64,000 nucleotides of DNA from Terfezia claveryi (GCA_015179025.1 WHUX01000066.1:124001-188000); one strand, 5' to 3'. Numbered from the stretch's first letter, positions 20,846 through 32,536 are shown. Translations and numbers: made by a program. Notes: generated by a model not told the origin, from the letters alone.

Positions 20846-23158
20846 GTGGAAGCATGCTCAACCGCTGTTTATTTGAAGAATCGCCTTCCACATTCACATC
20901 TCCAAGGGATAACACCCTATGAAGCCCTGTATAAGGCAAAACCATCAATTAGTCATTTACACCCTTTTGGACAGCACTGCTTTGCTCACATCTACGAGGA
21001 AAATAGACCAAGTGGCAGCAAGCTTCTCCCACGGGCAGAAAGTGCGATATTTGTTGGTTATACGGACAGTACCTCTATATATAGGATACAGCTTAATAAT
21101 AAGCACATTAAGACAATCAGAGCGGCTCTTTGCTCCTTCCCTCAAGAAAGCACGAGCTCACAAGCAAGCTTACCAGCGAGCTTACTAGCAAGCAATCAAG
21201 CAAGCTTACCAGCGAGCTTACCAGCAAGCAATCAAGCAAGCTTACCAGCGAGCAATCAAGCAAGCTTACCAGCGAGCTTACCTGCAAGCAATCAAGCAAG
21301 CTTACCAGCGAGCTTACCAGCAAGCAATCAAGCAAGCTTACCAGCAAGCTTACCAGCAAGCAATCAAGCAAGCTTACCAGCGAGCAATCAAGCAAGCTTA
21401 CCAGCGAGCTTACCTGCAAGCAATCAAGCAAGCTTACCAGCGAGCTTACCAGCAAGCAATCAACCAAGCTTACCAAGCTTGAGGTATGACCTTAGGCCAC
21501 GGAAAAAGGCTAAAATTGCTGTTGTTGCTGAAAACTTGCCAATCGACGCTGAAGCTCGAACAAGCGACCCTACCCAGCTACCCAAGGCAATCCCATATGA
21601 GCTAGCCTTGCTTGCCGCCAACATTACCAATGAACCCAGAACTTACTTACAAGCTTCTAAAGGGCCCGATGCCCCTAAATGGTATGCGGCAATGCAAGCA
21701 GAGCTGCAAGCTTTAGCTGACCAAAACGTCTGGGACGTTGTGCCTAAACCCTCTAACTGCAATATTGTTGGTTCCAAATGGGTATACAAAATAAAGCGCG
21801 ATGCTGCTGGCAATATCAGCCGGTATAAAGCAAGGTTGGTAGCACAAGGGTATTCTCAGCAACCCGGTACGGATTTTGATGAGGTTTTCGCTCCAGTCGT
21901 CAGATATGACTCACTGCGCTTGCTCATTGCCCTATCAATATGCTCAAACTGGCCAAAACCAGACCAGCTTGATATCAAGGGCGTATTCCTATATGGCTAT
22001 CTTAATGAAGAAGTCTATATGCGTCTTCCTCCTGGTTTCTTCGAAGATCAGCTGGACTCATGTGCTCTATTAAAACGATCTATATATGGACTAAAACAAA
22101 GTCCAAGGCAGTGGTATGCTAGGTTGACTGGCTTCCTCATACCGCTGGGCTACAAAGCAACCAACTTTGACCCTTGCGTCTTAGTACATACCGGTCATAA
22201 TATCATTATCGCAATCTATGTTGATGATATTACTATATTTGGATCCAGTCCACTTAGACAGGAGCTAAAGGAATCGCTAAAGAGAGAATTCGATCTCAGC
22301 GATATGGGCCCTCTAAACTGGTTGCTTGGGATTCAAATAGAATGGCAATATCAAGATTCGGTGACCTTGTCCCAACACACATATATAGACCAATTACTGG
22401 CGAAATTTGGGATGGACTCTTGCAACCCGGTCGTTCTTCCTCTCAATCCTCACTACAAGCTGGTAAAGGCTGATGAAGGAGACAATGATCTTGCTGATGT
22501 CTCCCTATACCAGCAAATTATAGGCTCTCTAATGTACCTTGTGATTGGCACACGACCTGATTTGGCATATACGGTCTCGGCACTCTCTCAATTCTCTTCG
22601 AAGCCGACAACAGCTCATATGGGGGCACTCAAGCAAGTCTTGCGATACCTCAAAGGCACTCGCAACCTTAAGCTTTCATATACCCCAAACCCTATTCATT
22701 TAGCTGGCTTCTCAGATGCAGATTATGCAGGTGATCGATCTGACCGAAAATCTACCACGGGCTACATCTTCCAGATAGCAACTAACACCATTTGCTGGCG
22801 GGCTATTAAACAGCGCTGTGTTGCTACTTCCACAGTCGAAGCCGAATACATTGCTCTCTCAACAACCGCCAAGCACCATGTGTGGTTTCAGTCTGCTCTG
22901 AATGAGCTCAAAATTACTGCCCCAGCCGCCCTAAGCGCTGATAACAATGGCTCTATTGATCTGACATCTAATCCTCGAATCAGTGATAAGAGCAAATACA
23001 TCGAAGTGGCTTATCATCATGTGCGAGACCTTGTTGAGTCTGGGAAACTCACGGTCCTATACGTTCCTAGCCATGATAATTTAGCTGACTTATGCACTAA
23101 ACCATTTCCCCAGCCACGACTCTCTTTGCTAAGAGATCTCGTCCTAGGCAAGTCATAA
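20846..23158 (+). pseudogene. copia reverse transcriptase and RNase H
   Basis: This continues the frame after the TAG at 20843-20845. The first 100 codons finish the integrase (KNRLPHS, FVGYTD). A linker of ASNQASLPASLP repeats follows, then the reverse transcriptase: WVYKIKRDAAGN, RYKARLVAQGY, LDIKGVFLYG (usually D.K.AFL.G), YGLKQSPRQWY and the catalytic YVDD near 22220. RNase H follows with DADYAGD, EAEYIAL and ADNNG, and the frame ends TAA at 23156-23158. The 770 codons have no stop, and the catalytic residues checked are intact. The element failed mainly through the three stops upstream. Confidence 0.94.
21155..21478. repeat. 36/24-bp coding minisatellite in copia
   Basis: Units of 36 bp (ASNQASLPASLP) alternate with 24-bp versions (ASNQASLP). 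The opposite strand and other frames are also open through the array because of its composition, so those frames are not genes. It forms the linker between integrase and reverse transcriptase. Confidence 0.95.
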
Positions 23159-23316
23159 AAAAAAAAAAACAATCAAATTCAACACTCTTTTCCCTATACA
23201 TATTTTTTTTTCCATATCCATGGTTTTTTATAGGTTTTTTAATGAGGTTGACTTGATTACATACATTTAGGAAGATAGGAGGGGCTTGAGTCTAGCAAGT
23301 ATGAGCTGAGGAGGGG

Positions 23317-23794
23317 TGTTAGTGATTGAATGCCGTACATTCATTCATTCCGCCCATGCCTTGCTATTCCACACGCAGCGACCTTCGGCCTGCAGATCTT
23401 ATGGCAAGCAACGGCCTTCTCAGGCATTGCGTGCTTCGGCCTTCACAGGCATTGCGTGCTTCGGCCTTCACATGCATTGCGTGCTCTGGCCTGCAGATCA
23501 TATGGCAAGCATCGGCCTTCACAGGCATTGTGTGCTTCGGCCTTCACAGGCATTGCGTGCTACTCATATGTCCTTCTTCTTCTTCACTTTCTTATGTACG
23601 TTCATTCATGTATATATATCTCGTTCATTTCCTGTTGGATAGAGGAGAAGAATCACATCACAATGCATCTCTTCGCTGTAATATAGCTCTCACTTCTTCA
23701 TATCTCTACGTGACAATCTCACTTCGCTCATTCGTATTATCCTTCAGTAGACATTTGGATCTCACTGCTGTACTTCCCTCCTTTATCACTTAAA
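23317..23794 (+). repeat. copia 3' LTR
   Basis: It has the same length as the 5' LTR with seven differences. At all seven the solo LTR at 15040-15537 agrees with the 5' LTR, so the changes arose in this copy. Four are CpA to TpA (counting both strands), two are CpG to TpG, and one is a transversion. Confidence 0.93.
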
Positions 23795-23849
23795 ACCCTG
23801 AATTTAAATCCGAAGAAAATCAGCAACAAGATGAAGGAGATTCAGATTC

Positions 23850-23893
23850 GGGAAAAGACTAAGGGGTTCGACCAAAACAATCGGCCGAACCCC
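23850..23893 (+). other. gypsy gag-pol -1 ribosomal frameshift signal
   Basis: The heptamer G GGA AAA lies in the Gag frame at 23850-23856 and fits the X XXY YYZ rule. The Gag stop TAA follows two codons later. After a 6-nt spacer, 23863-23873 (GGGGTTCGACC) pairs with 23883-23893 (GGCCGAACCCC), with one A-C mismatch and a 9-nt loop. Slipping back one base enters a frame that is open through the protease and, after the pogo-1 insertion is removed, the rest of pol. Frameshifting itself is inferred. Confidence 0.85.
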
Positions 23894-24407
23894 TAGACAT
23901 GAACCTTTACTTACAGTACCGATATTGATTGCTGGGCTAGAAATAGAAGCCATTGTCGATTGCGGGGCTTCTGCACCTGTAGTAGGCTCTAAAGTTGCGA
24001 AAAGACTTGGAGTCTGGAAAAGAAAAAACCGCATGTCGGTGTCTCAAGGTGATGGCACCAAGCTAAAAGGTGGTAAATTTGTGGCAAATACCACCTTCTC
24101 TATACCCGGTATAAGCCACAAATTCTCGTTGGACGCAGAAGTACTAGATATTGGAAAAAGGGATGTTATCTTGGGATTGTCTTGGTTGAAGGAAAATAAT
24201 TTAGTGATTAATACCCCCGAGTCAAGGTTAGAATGTTGGGATAAGAGAAGGACTTTGACGATACCCAGTACGACAATACCCAGTGCAACAATACCCAGTA
24301 CGACAATACCCAGTGCGACGATACCTACTGCGACGATACCCAGTGCGATGATACCCAGCTATACTATACCCTGCAAAAAATACAAAATACCCGCCATCAT
24401 GACATTA
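23856..24407 (+). pseudogene. gypsy protease, first part of Pol
   Basis: This is the -1 frame after the slippery site. The pepsin-like protease has its catalytic Asp in AIVDCGASAPVV (Cys where Ser or Thr is usual), a FSLDAEVLDI strand and a DVILGLSWL flap-like end. A repeat of five residues (TIPSA/TIPST) follows at about 24257-24370. The domain would process Gag-Pol in the particle. The reading frame is cut at 24407 by pogo-1 and resumes exactly in frame at 26651. Confidence 0.88.
24257..24370. repeat. 15-bp coding repeat in gypsy Pol
   Basis: About eight 15-bp units encode TIPS plus one variable residue, in the linker after the protease. Confidence 0.85.
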
Positions 24408-26648
24408 CCATACATCACGGGCCTATGCACCATCACCGGCAAATGCATCAATTCACACGATCAACTTCTAGCAGCCCGAGACCTAGTTACACGATACACA
24501 GGAGATCTAGTGCTTCTTCCAACAATAATAGGAGATACAGGACGAGGTCTGAGAGGAGTTTGGGGTAGGGAGGGAGGTTGCCGTCGCCTAGGCAGGGGGG
24601 TAGACACCATAATAACTGATTCAAGCGAGGAGTCGGGATCCACTGGAGCTTCAAAATCAGATTCCCAATCCTCCATCTCACATCCAGATCTACTAGATGA
24701 TAGCTCGGTGATACTAGATTCTGGAGATTCTTCAAAGTGGACAGATACCTTCCGCCGCTGAGGTGCTTTGCCTTTATTCTTCCGAGACACTGTCTGAGAC
24801 ATCCTCTGTGCACGGGCCTCTCGTGCAGCTTCCTTCTTCTTCTCAGCATGATCGCGTTGTTCATAAAGCTTCTGAAGTACAGTGCCATCTAGGACAGTAC
24901 CTTCTTCAGTACTAAGCTCCTTTCTATTGACTGGTGTGGCCAATTTTTGTGCGTTTTGCCACTTTTTCAGAGTGTCTCATTCCAGTTGTAGATCCTTATC
25001 TATGTTGATAGCAAACCGCTCCAAAGAATCAATCAACTCAACCAATTCCGCTCGATTAAGATCTTGATCCTTACGTTGGAGCAATAGCTTAGCCTGTCTA
25101 GCTTTATGTAGTAGCGCAGTTGAGTTGCAAGGTGTAGGAGGGATAGGTGGTGGAGATATCGATTTTGGTTTTTCGGGATCTTGGTAGGTTGGTAGCTTAA
25201 TTAAAACTTTCCATGGATTTGATAGAATTAGGCCACTGCCTCGCCAGGCTCCAAGAATATTCTCCTTTGTATAGGTTTGAGCTCGAGTCTTAACCAATAA
25301 TGGTAGGAAATTTCCTTTGTTGATAGCCACATTCCCAAAGCGGGTTAGGCGATCAACCTCCTTACCATATGCTTTCTGCAAAGGTGAAAAGAGTCCAACA
25401 TCTAGAGGCTGAAGAAGATGTGTTGTGTGTGATGGAAGGCAATAGGCAACAATACAATGTGAAATACAATATTCAACAAACTCAATATGAATATGTATTT
25501 CACAACCATTGAGTAATAAAAATCGATATTGTTGTGGTGAAGTCAAGCATCCTTTGGTGATATTGTTAAAATGCTTTAACCATGCAATACTCAAGAAGCT
25601 GTTATTCCATCCTGTTTTACTATACGTAAACTTCCAATCCTTACATGTATCGATTAAAGAGCCCAGATGCTGATACCAACCCATATAATGTGCTACCCCT
25701 TATAAATTACTAATGGAAGTAATACCTGGCCATCTCCAGATATTGTCTCAACCACTGTAATTAATTCCCGTGTACCATCAGTTGCCATCTTCCCAGTCAT
25801 ACCTCTTTCTCTTCGCTGACATATTACCTTTGCCCGATCGGAAATTCCTTGTCGAAACCCCTTCTCATCCATATTGTAGGTATTTGCATCGGTAATAGAA
25901 TATTTCCTCCGCACCTGCTGAACTTTCACAAAATGACGCTGGATAAGCTGAGGATCACTTTGTTTAATGCGCCGTTTATCAAAGTTACTGCTTAGCTTTG
26001 AAACTAGCTCAGGGTGGCGATTCAAGAAGCGAGTTAAATAATTTTTTCCGATCTTCTTTTCAAAATATCCTTCAATCACCTCTTCCTCCAGACCAAGCTC
26101 TGGATGCTTCAATAGTACAATTGCTTCCTTCACATGATGCACTCGAGGTGGAAATCCAAATTCCTCTAGTCGAACAATCCATCTGACTATTGCTCTCTCT
26201 TCTGCTGGTGTCAAAAGCTGTCGATGTGTATTCGCTAATTGCCGAGATTTTGCGCCTTTTAAACGCCTGCGTACAGTGGAATAATGAACGCCGTAAGCTT
26301 CTGCAGCCTTTCGCATAGATTTGAACCGTCCTTGTTGTACCCCCTCGCAAGCGCTCTTTATTGCTTTCTCTTAGTCAGCCTCCTCCTTAGCTATCTGAAC
26401 TCGTCGATGCTTAAGCTTGCCCATTACTAACTCCATCACTTTATTAGCATAAAACTCAATATTTAGCACTCCGATTTGGCTTACCGCCTATTCTATTGCT
26501 TTCTCCGGTACGTATTTGACATAATACGTATAGCGTTGGTGCGATCTGGGTTGATATTACCCCGCAGGGGCCCCCACTATCTCAAAGCAGGGATCGCGTG
26601 GGGGCTGATGCACAGGCACGTGATGATGCACTAACCCGTGATGGATGG
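24408..26648 (-). mobile_element. pogo-1 DNA transposon (Tc1/mariner superfamily)
   Basis: The 2241-bp element has imperfect inverted ends (CCATACATCACGGG at the left, its counterpart CCATCCATCACGGG at the right) and the TA duplication at 24406-24407 and 26649-26650. Removing it together with one TA restores the gypsy pol frame exactly, which fixes the boundaries. It encodes one transposase on the minus strand. Confidence 0.93.
24461..26436 (-). pseudogene. pogo-1 transposase
   Basis: The likely start is the ATG at 26434-26436. A psq-type helix-turn-helix (MRKAAEAYGVHYSTVRRRL, residues 40-60) and a CENP-B/Tc5-type HTH (LLTPAEERAIVRWIVRLEE, then ARG-like FLNRHPEL) precede the DDE catalytic domain. 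The first Asp is in YNMDEKGFRQG. At the second site the sequence is LLLNGCEIH, so the expected Asp is Asn. The third Asp is in LLQPLDVGLF. The C-terminal 200 residues are charged and coiled-coil-like. TAA at 26371-26373, a 1-nt loss in a G-run near 25690 and TGA at 24977-24979 break the frame. It is inactive; about 658 residues when whole. Confidence 0.92.
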
Positions 26649-26650
26649 TA

Positions 26651-28132
26651 GACTTGGAGGCCGAACCACTACACCATAGTGAAATTCTGCTAATAATTGA
26701 TGCAACTCAGCATTATACCCAATATGCACAGGTATTTTCTGTAGAACAAGCTTCTAGGTTGCCAGAGTATAAACCTTAGGATCACTCTGTTCCGCTCAAT
26801 GACCTAAAGGCTAAGGTACCGAATGGACCAATCTACAAAATGACCTGGGAGGAAGAGATTGCCTTAGAGCGGTATTTAGAGGAAAACATCCCAGTGGGGA
26901 AAGTAAGGAAATTGAGATCAGCTGCTGGGGCACCAATATTTTTTGTGCGGAAAAAGGACGGCTCCCTCCGCTTGTGCGTGGATTATAAAGGCATAAATCG
27001 CATCACGATACCTAATAGATACCCATTGCCTCTTATTAATGACTTGCTGGACAGAACTAATTTGGCTAAATGGCTAACCAAGCTTGACCTGAAGAATGGA
27101 TACAACCTTATCTGCATTGCAGCCGGTGAGGAGTGGAAAACAGCCTTCAAAACAACAAAAGGGCTGTTTGAGTATACCGTTATACCATTTGGCCTAACCA
27201 ATGCTCCTGCATCTTTTCAAGAAATGATGGATACTATCTTTGAAGAGATTGCAGTCTTAGGAGTAATTTGGTATTTGGATGATATTCTAATATTCGGAGG
27301 TCAAACAGAAGCGGAACATCAGCGAATTGTAGAGAAGGTGCTCGAAAAGTGCATGGACCATGGCTTAGCTGTTAACCTACCAAAGTCCGAATTCTATGTT
27401 CTCGAGACCATTTTTCTAGGTCACATCATTAATGGTCGAGAGGTCAAAATGGACCCGGCTAAGCTGGATACCATGGCTAGCTGGCCAACCCCAACCAAGA
27501 AGAAGGAGGTTCAAGCATTTCTAGGCTTTGCTAACTATTACCGTCGTTTTATTGCGCAATATAGTACAAAAGCAAGGCCCCTGACTGAACTAACCAAGGA
27601 TATACCATTTTCATGGGGGGCTAGACAGCAGCAGGCCTTTGATGACCTACGAGCAGAGTTTATGTCGGCTCCAATACTTACTCAGTTCGACCGCACACTT
27701 GAGACCATTATGGAAACGGACGCCAGCAATCAGGCCATTGCTGGAGTACTATCCCAGTATCACATCCGCAATACAGGCAACAAGTCAGGCGACAAGTCAA
27801 GTGGCAATTCAAGTGACAAGCCAGGCGATAAGCCAGGCAACAAGCTACATGTCGAATCAACCATAAAAACTCTACATCCGGTTGATTACCACTCAAAAAC
27901 GCTGGATTCCGCCCAAAGAAACTGGCCAATTCACGATAAAGAACTCTTTGCTATAGTGGACTGTTTTCGCAAATGGCGAGTTTGGCTGGTTGGTATACCA
28001 GTCAACGTCTACACTGACCACCAAGGCCTGCAGTACTTCAACACCAAGCAAAAGCTCAACTCCAGACAAGCCACCTAGTACCAGAAACTGGCCGAATTCA
28101 GATTCACGATTATATATCGGCCGGGCCCCAAA
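26651..28132 (+). pseudogene. gypsy reverse transcriptase and RNase H
   Basis: Pol resumes in frame right after pogo-1. After about 60 linker codons, with a stop TAG at 26777, the reverse transcriptase shows APIFFVRKKDGSLRLCVDYK, PYPLPLI-like PNRYPLPLINDLLD, LDLKNGY, VIPFGLTNAPASFQ and the catalytic YLDD (about 27271-27282). RNase H follows (METDASNQAIAGVLSQ, DKELFAIV, YTDHQGLQYF). A 15-bp-type repeat of G(D/N)K.. units at about 27775-27845 interrupts RNase H without breaking the frame. TAG at 28076-28078 stands where Trp is expected. Confidence 0.93.
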
Positions 28133-29197
28133 ATGGGCAAACCAGATGCGCTTAGCCGAAGAGCAGGAGAAGAAAAGTCAGGTGCAGAAGAACGTCTGCT
28201 AAAAGAAGGCCAGCTACTGTTAGAAGAAGAGGTAGGCCACCAAGTGGAGGACTCCTCGCTAGAAAACATCGACGTATCAGGATGGCCTAGGCGAGACAGT
28301 GGCTTATTGGAGGTACCGCCGAAACACAAATTGGAGGTTTTGAGACAGTGTCATGACAGTAAGGTTACAGGGCACTGGGGGAAAGCACGCATAGAAGAGC
28401 TTGTTAGCCGGAATTTTGTATGGGAAAACTGGCAGGAAGATGTAGCATCTTATGTGGCAGGGTGTTTGCCTTGTCAAAAGGCTAAATCAGATAGACATTC
28501 AAGGCAAACAAAGCTAGTACCGATACCGACAGGCAACCGACCTTGGGAAGAGATTGCGATGGATTTTGTGGGCGAATTGCCAGATTCTGAGGGCTTTAAT
28601 GCGATTTTGGTAATAACTGACAGATTCACCAAGATGCAGCGGTATATAGCTGCAAAAACAACATGGACAGCAGAGGATGTAGCCAATGCTTATATCACTG
28701 ATATTTGGAAGCTCCATGGCTTGCCAAGGCACATCACCTCTGACCGTGGACCTCAATTTGCCTCAGAAATGTTCAGACAACTAAACCAAAAGCTGGACAT
28801 CCACCTCCGATTATCCACAGCCCACCACCCCCAAACGGATGGCTTGTCGGAACGAGCAATTCAGACTCTAAAGCAATACCTCCGTGTTTTCTGCTATGAC
28901 CGGCAAAATCGCTGGTTAAGGTGGCTACCCTTGGCTGAGTTTGCATACAACTCAACCGCAACCTCAACACATGGATACTCACCATTCAGATCTCTCTATG
29001 GATTTGACCCTAGAGCTATTCATCTAAATACGGAATATCAGCTCAGTTCACTTGCAGCTGAAGAATGGCTGGACCGCATGACCTCGGTGCATAGTCAAAT
29101 CCATGAGACCCTCAAGCACATCAACGATAGGAGAAGCTTACTATCCATGGAAAAGGCTAGAACTTATGAGCCTGGCAACTAGGTGCTAGTAGACTGA
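28133..29197 (+). pseudogene. gypsy integrase
   Basis: Same frame as the reverse transcriptase. The zinc domain is HDSKVTGHWGKARIEEL with CLPCQKAK. The catalytic core has Asp in MDFVGELPD, Asp in SDRGPQFAS and Glu in LSERAIQTLKQYL. The integrase inserts the element cDNA into the host chromosome. TAG at 29180-29182 and TGA at 29195-29197 end the open stretch in the sequence that leads to the GPY/F-like region (KWIGPYKVV, about 29245). Confidence 0.93.
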
Positions 29198-29599
29198 CGT
29201 AACCTTACCATCAAAGCGGGCAACAACCGATCTCTTATGACCAAATGGATCGGCCCATATAAAGTGGTACGAAAAGTCGGAACCCATGCGTATGACCTCG
29301 ATATACTGAAGGGTACCAGGCTGCACAAGGTCGTCCATACTACGTTGCTGAAGCTATTCCACAACCGAGCAGACCCACAAGCCATGGACGTGGAAGAAGA
29401 TGAAGACATCGAGTACGGCGTCGAGGAAATTGTAGATTCGGTACGCAGGAAAGGCAAGGTCTTGTACCGAATCCGATGGCAGGGGTACAGCTCTGAAGAC
29501 GATACCTGGCAAACTTTAGATACTATGTCATGCAGGAATGAAGTGAGAGCATTTCATGACAAGTTTCCAAAGAAACCCAGAGATACGCGATTTTGCTGA
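29198..29599 (+). pseudogene. gypsy integrase tail with chromodomain
   Basis: The same pol frame continues. WIGPYKVVRKVGTHAYDL is the GPY/F module. Residues encoded by 29409-29560 form a chromodomain (YGVEEIVDSVRRKG, YRIRWQGYSSEDDTW), with the aromatic residues expected to cage a methyl-lysine (Y, W and W/Y) present. In chromoviruses this domain steers integration to heterochromatin. The frame ends TGA at 29597-29599. Confidence 0.93.
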
Positions 29600-30189
29600 A
29601 AAAGCCACCTATACTCTCAGATTGACAAGATGTTGAGTATCATACACGTAATCTTCCTTATGTGTGTGATCTCTTCACGCAATGTCTTGTATATCGAGTC
29701 TTTCATACAAGTTGCCTTTTATCCATTGTCTACATCTATACTATTGTCTACCAAACTCACAACAATACATATTGTCCCTCGAAACTATACCACACTAGTG
29801 TGGTATAGTTTGGCCATTGCGTGCGCTCCTTAGAGTCACGTTTATAGCCAATTATCTACGCCATAGCCTACGCCGTCACAACTACCTACGCCTGCAAGGT
29901 TAAGGCATGAGGTCATACCTTTCCTACCTTCTATTGGCTTTTTCCCACTGGGTTTTGCTAATAAAAAGGGAGGTTTTACTGGTGACCGAACCATATTGAC
30001 AATATGATAGGGCACACCGGCCACCGAATGGGCCCCACGATCGATGAGTCGATTAGATTGGGATGTTGGAACCTGGCATTAGCAGCGGGAACCAAAGGTT
30101 GTGGCCCATTCATACTCATATTGAGAGGAACATGTACCATGAGCCCTGAGGTCAGCAGTCGAGACGACCTGCTTTTCAAGGGGGGGTAA
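29600..30189. other. gypsy 3' untranslated region
   Basis: Non-coding sequence between the pol stop and the 3' LTR. It includes a CTATACCACACTAGTGTGGTATAG palindrome near 29788 and the purine tract before 30190. Confidence 0.7.
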
Positions 30190-30841
30190 TGTTACGGGTC
30201 TCACGTGAGGGTGGTCTACGCAGAGGCGGAAAACCGAAGCCGATAGCCACTGAGACTGAGGACGTGGACTGATCACCCATAGCAGGTCTAGCAATGGGCC
30301 CTCTAGCTCATACCTATGGGTTGACTAGGGAGACTGGCCAGGACAAGGAAGTGTGTGCACCGTTCTAGCGATGGCCGAGAGGGTTGGGGCTAGGTCATAT
30401 TGACTTATGGGATAACTGCTTCTTACGGAGGACCGGTTCAAGGCATATGTTCGTTCTTCAATTTCCAATCATTGATTTGCAAGCATGTCTCCGTTTCCCG
30501 TATTTCAAATCATTGATTTCCAAGCTGCTTATATCTCCGTCATTGATTTGCAATCATGTCTCCGAGGTTTAGGAAGCTCATGCCGTAAGCATGTGGGGGG
30601 GGTCAGGACAATCCCCGAGATGTCTATATAAGGGGCTCTGCCACCTAAATAGAAAGGGCAGAACCCAAGCACTGTCTTGTATACTTCTTCGAAAAGCCTA
30701 AGCACTATATCTCCTTGATCTCTACACTTTCGTCACCCTCGCACACCCGTCCCTGTTGTGCTAGCTCCACTAAACGCCACTAGAAGCTCGCTAAGCTCTT
30801 TACCTCATAATTGGCCCGGACTAGACTGTCCGCCCCTAACA
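30190..30841 (+). repeat. gypsy 3' LTR
   Basis: It is 652 bp, against 653 in the 5' LTR, with five substitutions (all transitions) and one single-base deletion in the GGGGCC(T)CTGCC region. Confidence 0.93.
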
Positions 30842-32486
30842 GCCAGCTTCTCTGTGGACCTCGGTTTGTGCGTAGCCATGTATATGCCGATAAGGCCTGA
30901 CGGTCCCAATCTGTTCTTCTTATACCATAGCCTGCGCTTGTTCGTGCTTTCTCACAAACGGGGGGGATCTTCCATCAGGACATGCCCTGATGGTGTGTTA
31001 AGTCCTTCCAGCATTGCTGTCGGAGGTCAACATTGATTTTTCGACCTAGGGCACAACTTGCCCTTACCCCTTTCGGGGTCCCCTCGGAGGTATTAGCGGC
31101 GACGGGGTGGACAGGCACTGTTATTCTCCGCCGGGCTGTCCCCGGCCTTGCCGCTGGGGAGAGAAAAACTGCCCTACTCCACCAGCCGACCGGACGGCCT
31201 TTCCTGTATCGCCTCCCTCATCAGTTCTCAGTTTTCAATATGGGACATACTCACGGCGTTACCCGCTTTCCATATCTTGTAGTGGACCAGACCCACTTAG
31301 GTATGGAGAAAAGAGGGGGAAGAGCTTGACAAGCCGGTATGGAGAAAAGAGGGGGAAGAGACTTATGAGGCGACCGAGGCCTTTTTCAAGCTCTTATACC
31401 ATGATCTCAATTAGCTCAATCATCTACGAATTCCCTTGTTCTTGTCCCAGTTTCTAGTAATTTTTGTCACGTGTCCAAACTATACCACGCTACTGGGGTA
31501 TCATTTCACTTGGTCACATGACGTTCTTTCAGTTAGTCCAGTCAGCTTCGTCACGAGTCTCGTCATCAGTTCAGTCGGGCTGTTTTATTCTTTACAAGTC
31601 CCGTTTGTTATCTCATATCATTAACCATTTTCCATAAGTCCAGCTCTCATTCCATAAACGATTTCATACCGTATTAATTCGCAAGTAAGACAGTACTACT
31701 CGGCAGGACAGTATTCGCATATAAGACAGGGGTAAAATAGCCTAATTTTGGCCGAGATATCCGAATCGTGTTTAAGACCGCAAATTTTTCTTATAAGACA
31801 GTAGTATAGTAATATCAACGTTGACTCGCAACCAGTTTCTTTCACTCATCACCATCACTTGTTACGATGCCAATTCCACAAGCACCTCGTCCTGGACCCA
31901 GTGCGCAAAACACTGGCCAAAAACCTCGCGCAACCTCAGTATTGCAACTGCAGAACTCTAGGAGGCGGACAGCGATTCCAGCACTATCAAAGGTAGATTC
32001 CAAAGGACCTGATGTGGCACAAGACATTGTACACTTCAATGCCTTACGTGAGGCTGGAAAGGAAGCCCCCACTTTGAATACTCCAGTCCGAAGACATCAA
32101 TACACCCGGGAATTTAAACTGGCAGCTATCACATATGCTAAAGAACATACCTCCCCCTCTATCGATCTGATTACAGAGGCAGTTATACCTCGGCGATTTT
32201 CTAAATACCGTGTTGCACAGATTCTAGGTATTTCAGAAAAAATGCTTAAATCCTGGATGGAAAATGAGCGCAGTATTATGCAGATGCGAGTAGGACAACG
32301 GAAAAATACAGCAGGACATGGTGCTTTACATCCTGAACTAGAATATGAGCTTCATGCAAAGTTTCTTGTCCTTAGAAACAAAGGTCGCAAGGTAACACGA
32401 TCTTGGTTCATGGCAGAAGCAAGAAGGTTGTATGAACAGCATTATCCGGAGTGTGTGGTCTTTGATTATATCATTAAAGCTAAAGT

Positions 32487-32536
32487 GTAAGTAAGTAATT
32501 TATTCTATTATACTTTTGGAAATTAACGAATTTTAG
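32487..32536 (+). other. Intron 1 of pogo-2 transposase
   Basis: 50 bp, GTAAGTAAGT donor and TTTTAG acceptor. The splice restores the codon across the junction (phase 2). Confidence 0.8.

Larger units (their letters stand above)
17518..23794 (+). mobile_element. Full-length Ty1/copia element
   Basis: Both LTRs are 478 bp (17518-17995 and 23317-23794). The 5-bp duplication ACCCT lies at 17513-17517 and 23795-23799, and a purine tract GAGGAGGGG comes just before the 3' LTR. The order gag, protease, integrase, reverse transcriptase, RNase H is the copia order. All coding parts lie in one frame with three stops. The LTRs differ at seven positions. Confidence 0.96.
15734..30841 (+). mobile_element. 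Ty3/gypsy chromovirus, split by copia and pogo-1
   Basis: The element has LTRs of 653 and 652 bp (TGTTAC..TAACA) and the 5-bp duplication GCCAG at 15729-15733 and 30842-30846. Without the copia (17518-23794) and pogo-1 (24408-26648) insertions it is about 6.6 kb, normal for a chromovirus. Order: gag, protease, reverse transcriptase, RNase H, integrase, chromodomain, with a purine tract (AAGGGGGGGTAA) just before the 3' LTR. Once the insertions and the -1 shift are allowed for, pol is one frame with four stops, all transition-type. The LTRs differ at only five bases plus one indel, so insertion was recent. Confidence 0.95.
12753..31316 (-). mobile_element. LINE-1 copy (inner), split by hAT, LTR and gypsy insertions
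   Basis: The 3' end is at the left (T-run from 12753). It is flanked by the 10-bp duplication GGGAAGAGCT at 12743-12752 and 31317-31326. Its own parts are 12753-13062, 14717-15039, 15538-15733 and 30842-31316. They cover the 3' end, the Cys/His coding end near 15580-15730 and 30842-30960, and about 280 bp further 5' (31030-31316) that I could not assign and that may be LINE 5' sequence joined by deletion. The 3' untranslated region holds a tandem duplication of about 110-120 bp. Confidence 0.85.

Noticed and set aside
21117..21489. Open frames in several phases and on both strands at the copia linker
   Set aside because: Composition effect of the 36/24-bp array; the real frame is the one continuous with integrase and reverse transcriptase.
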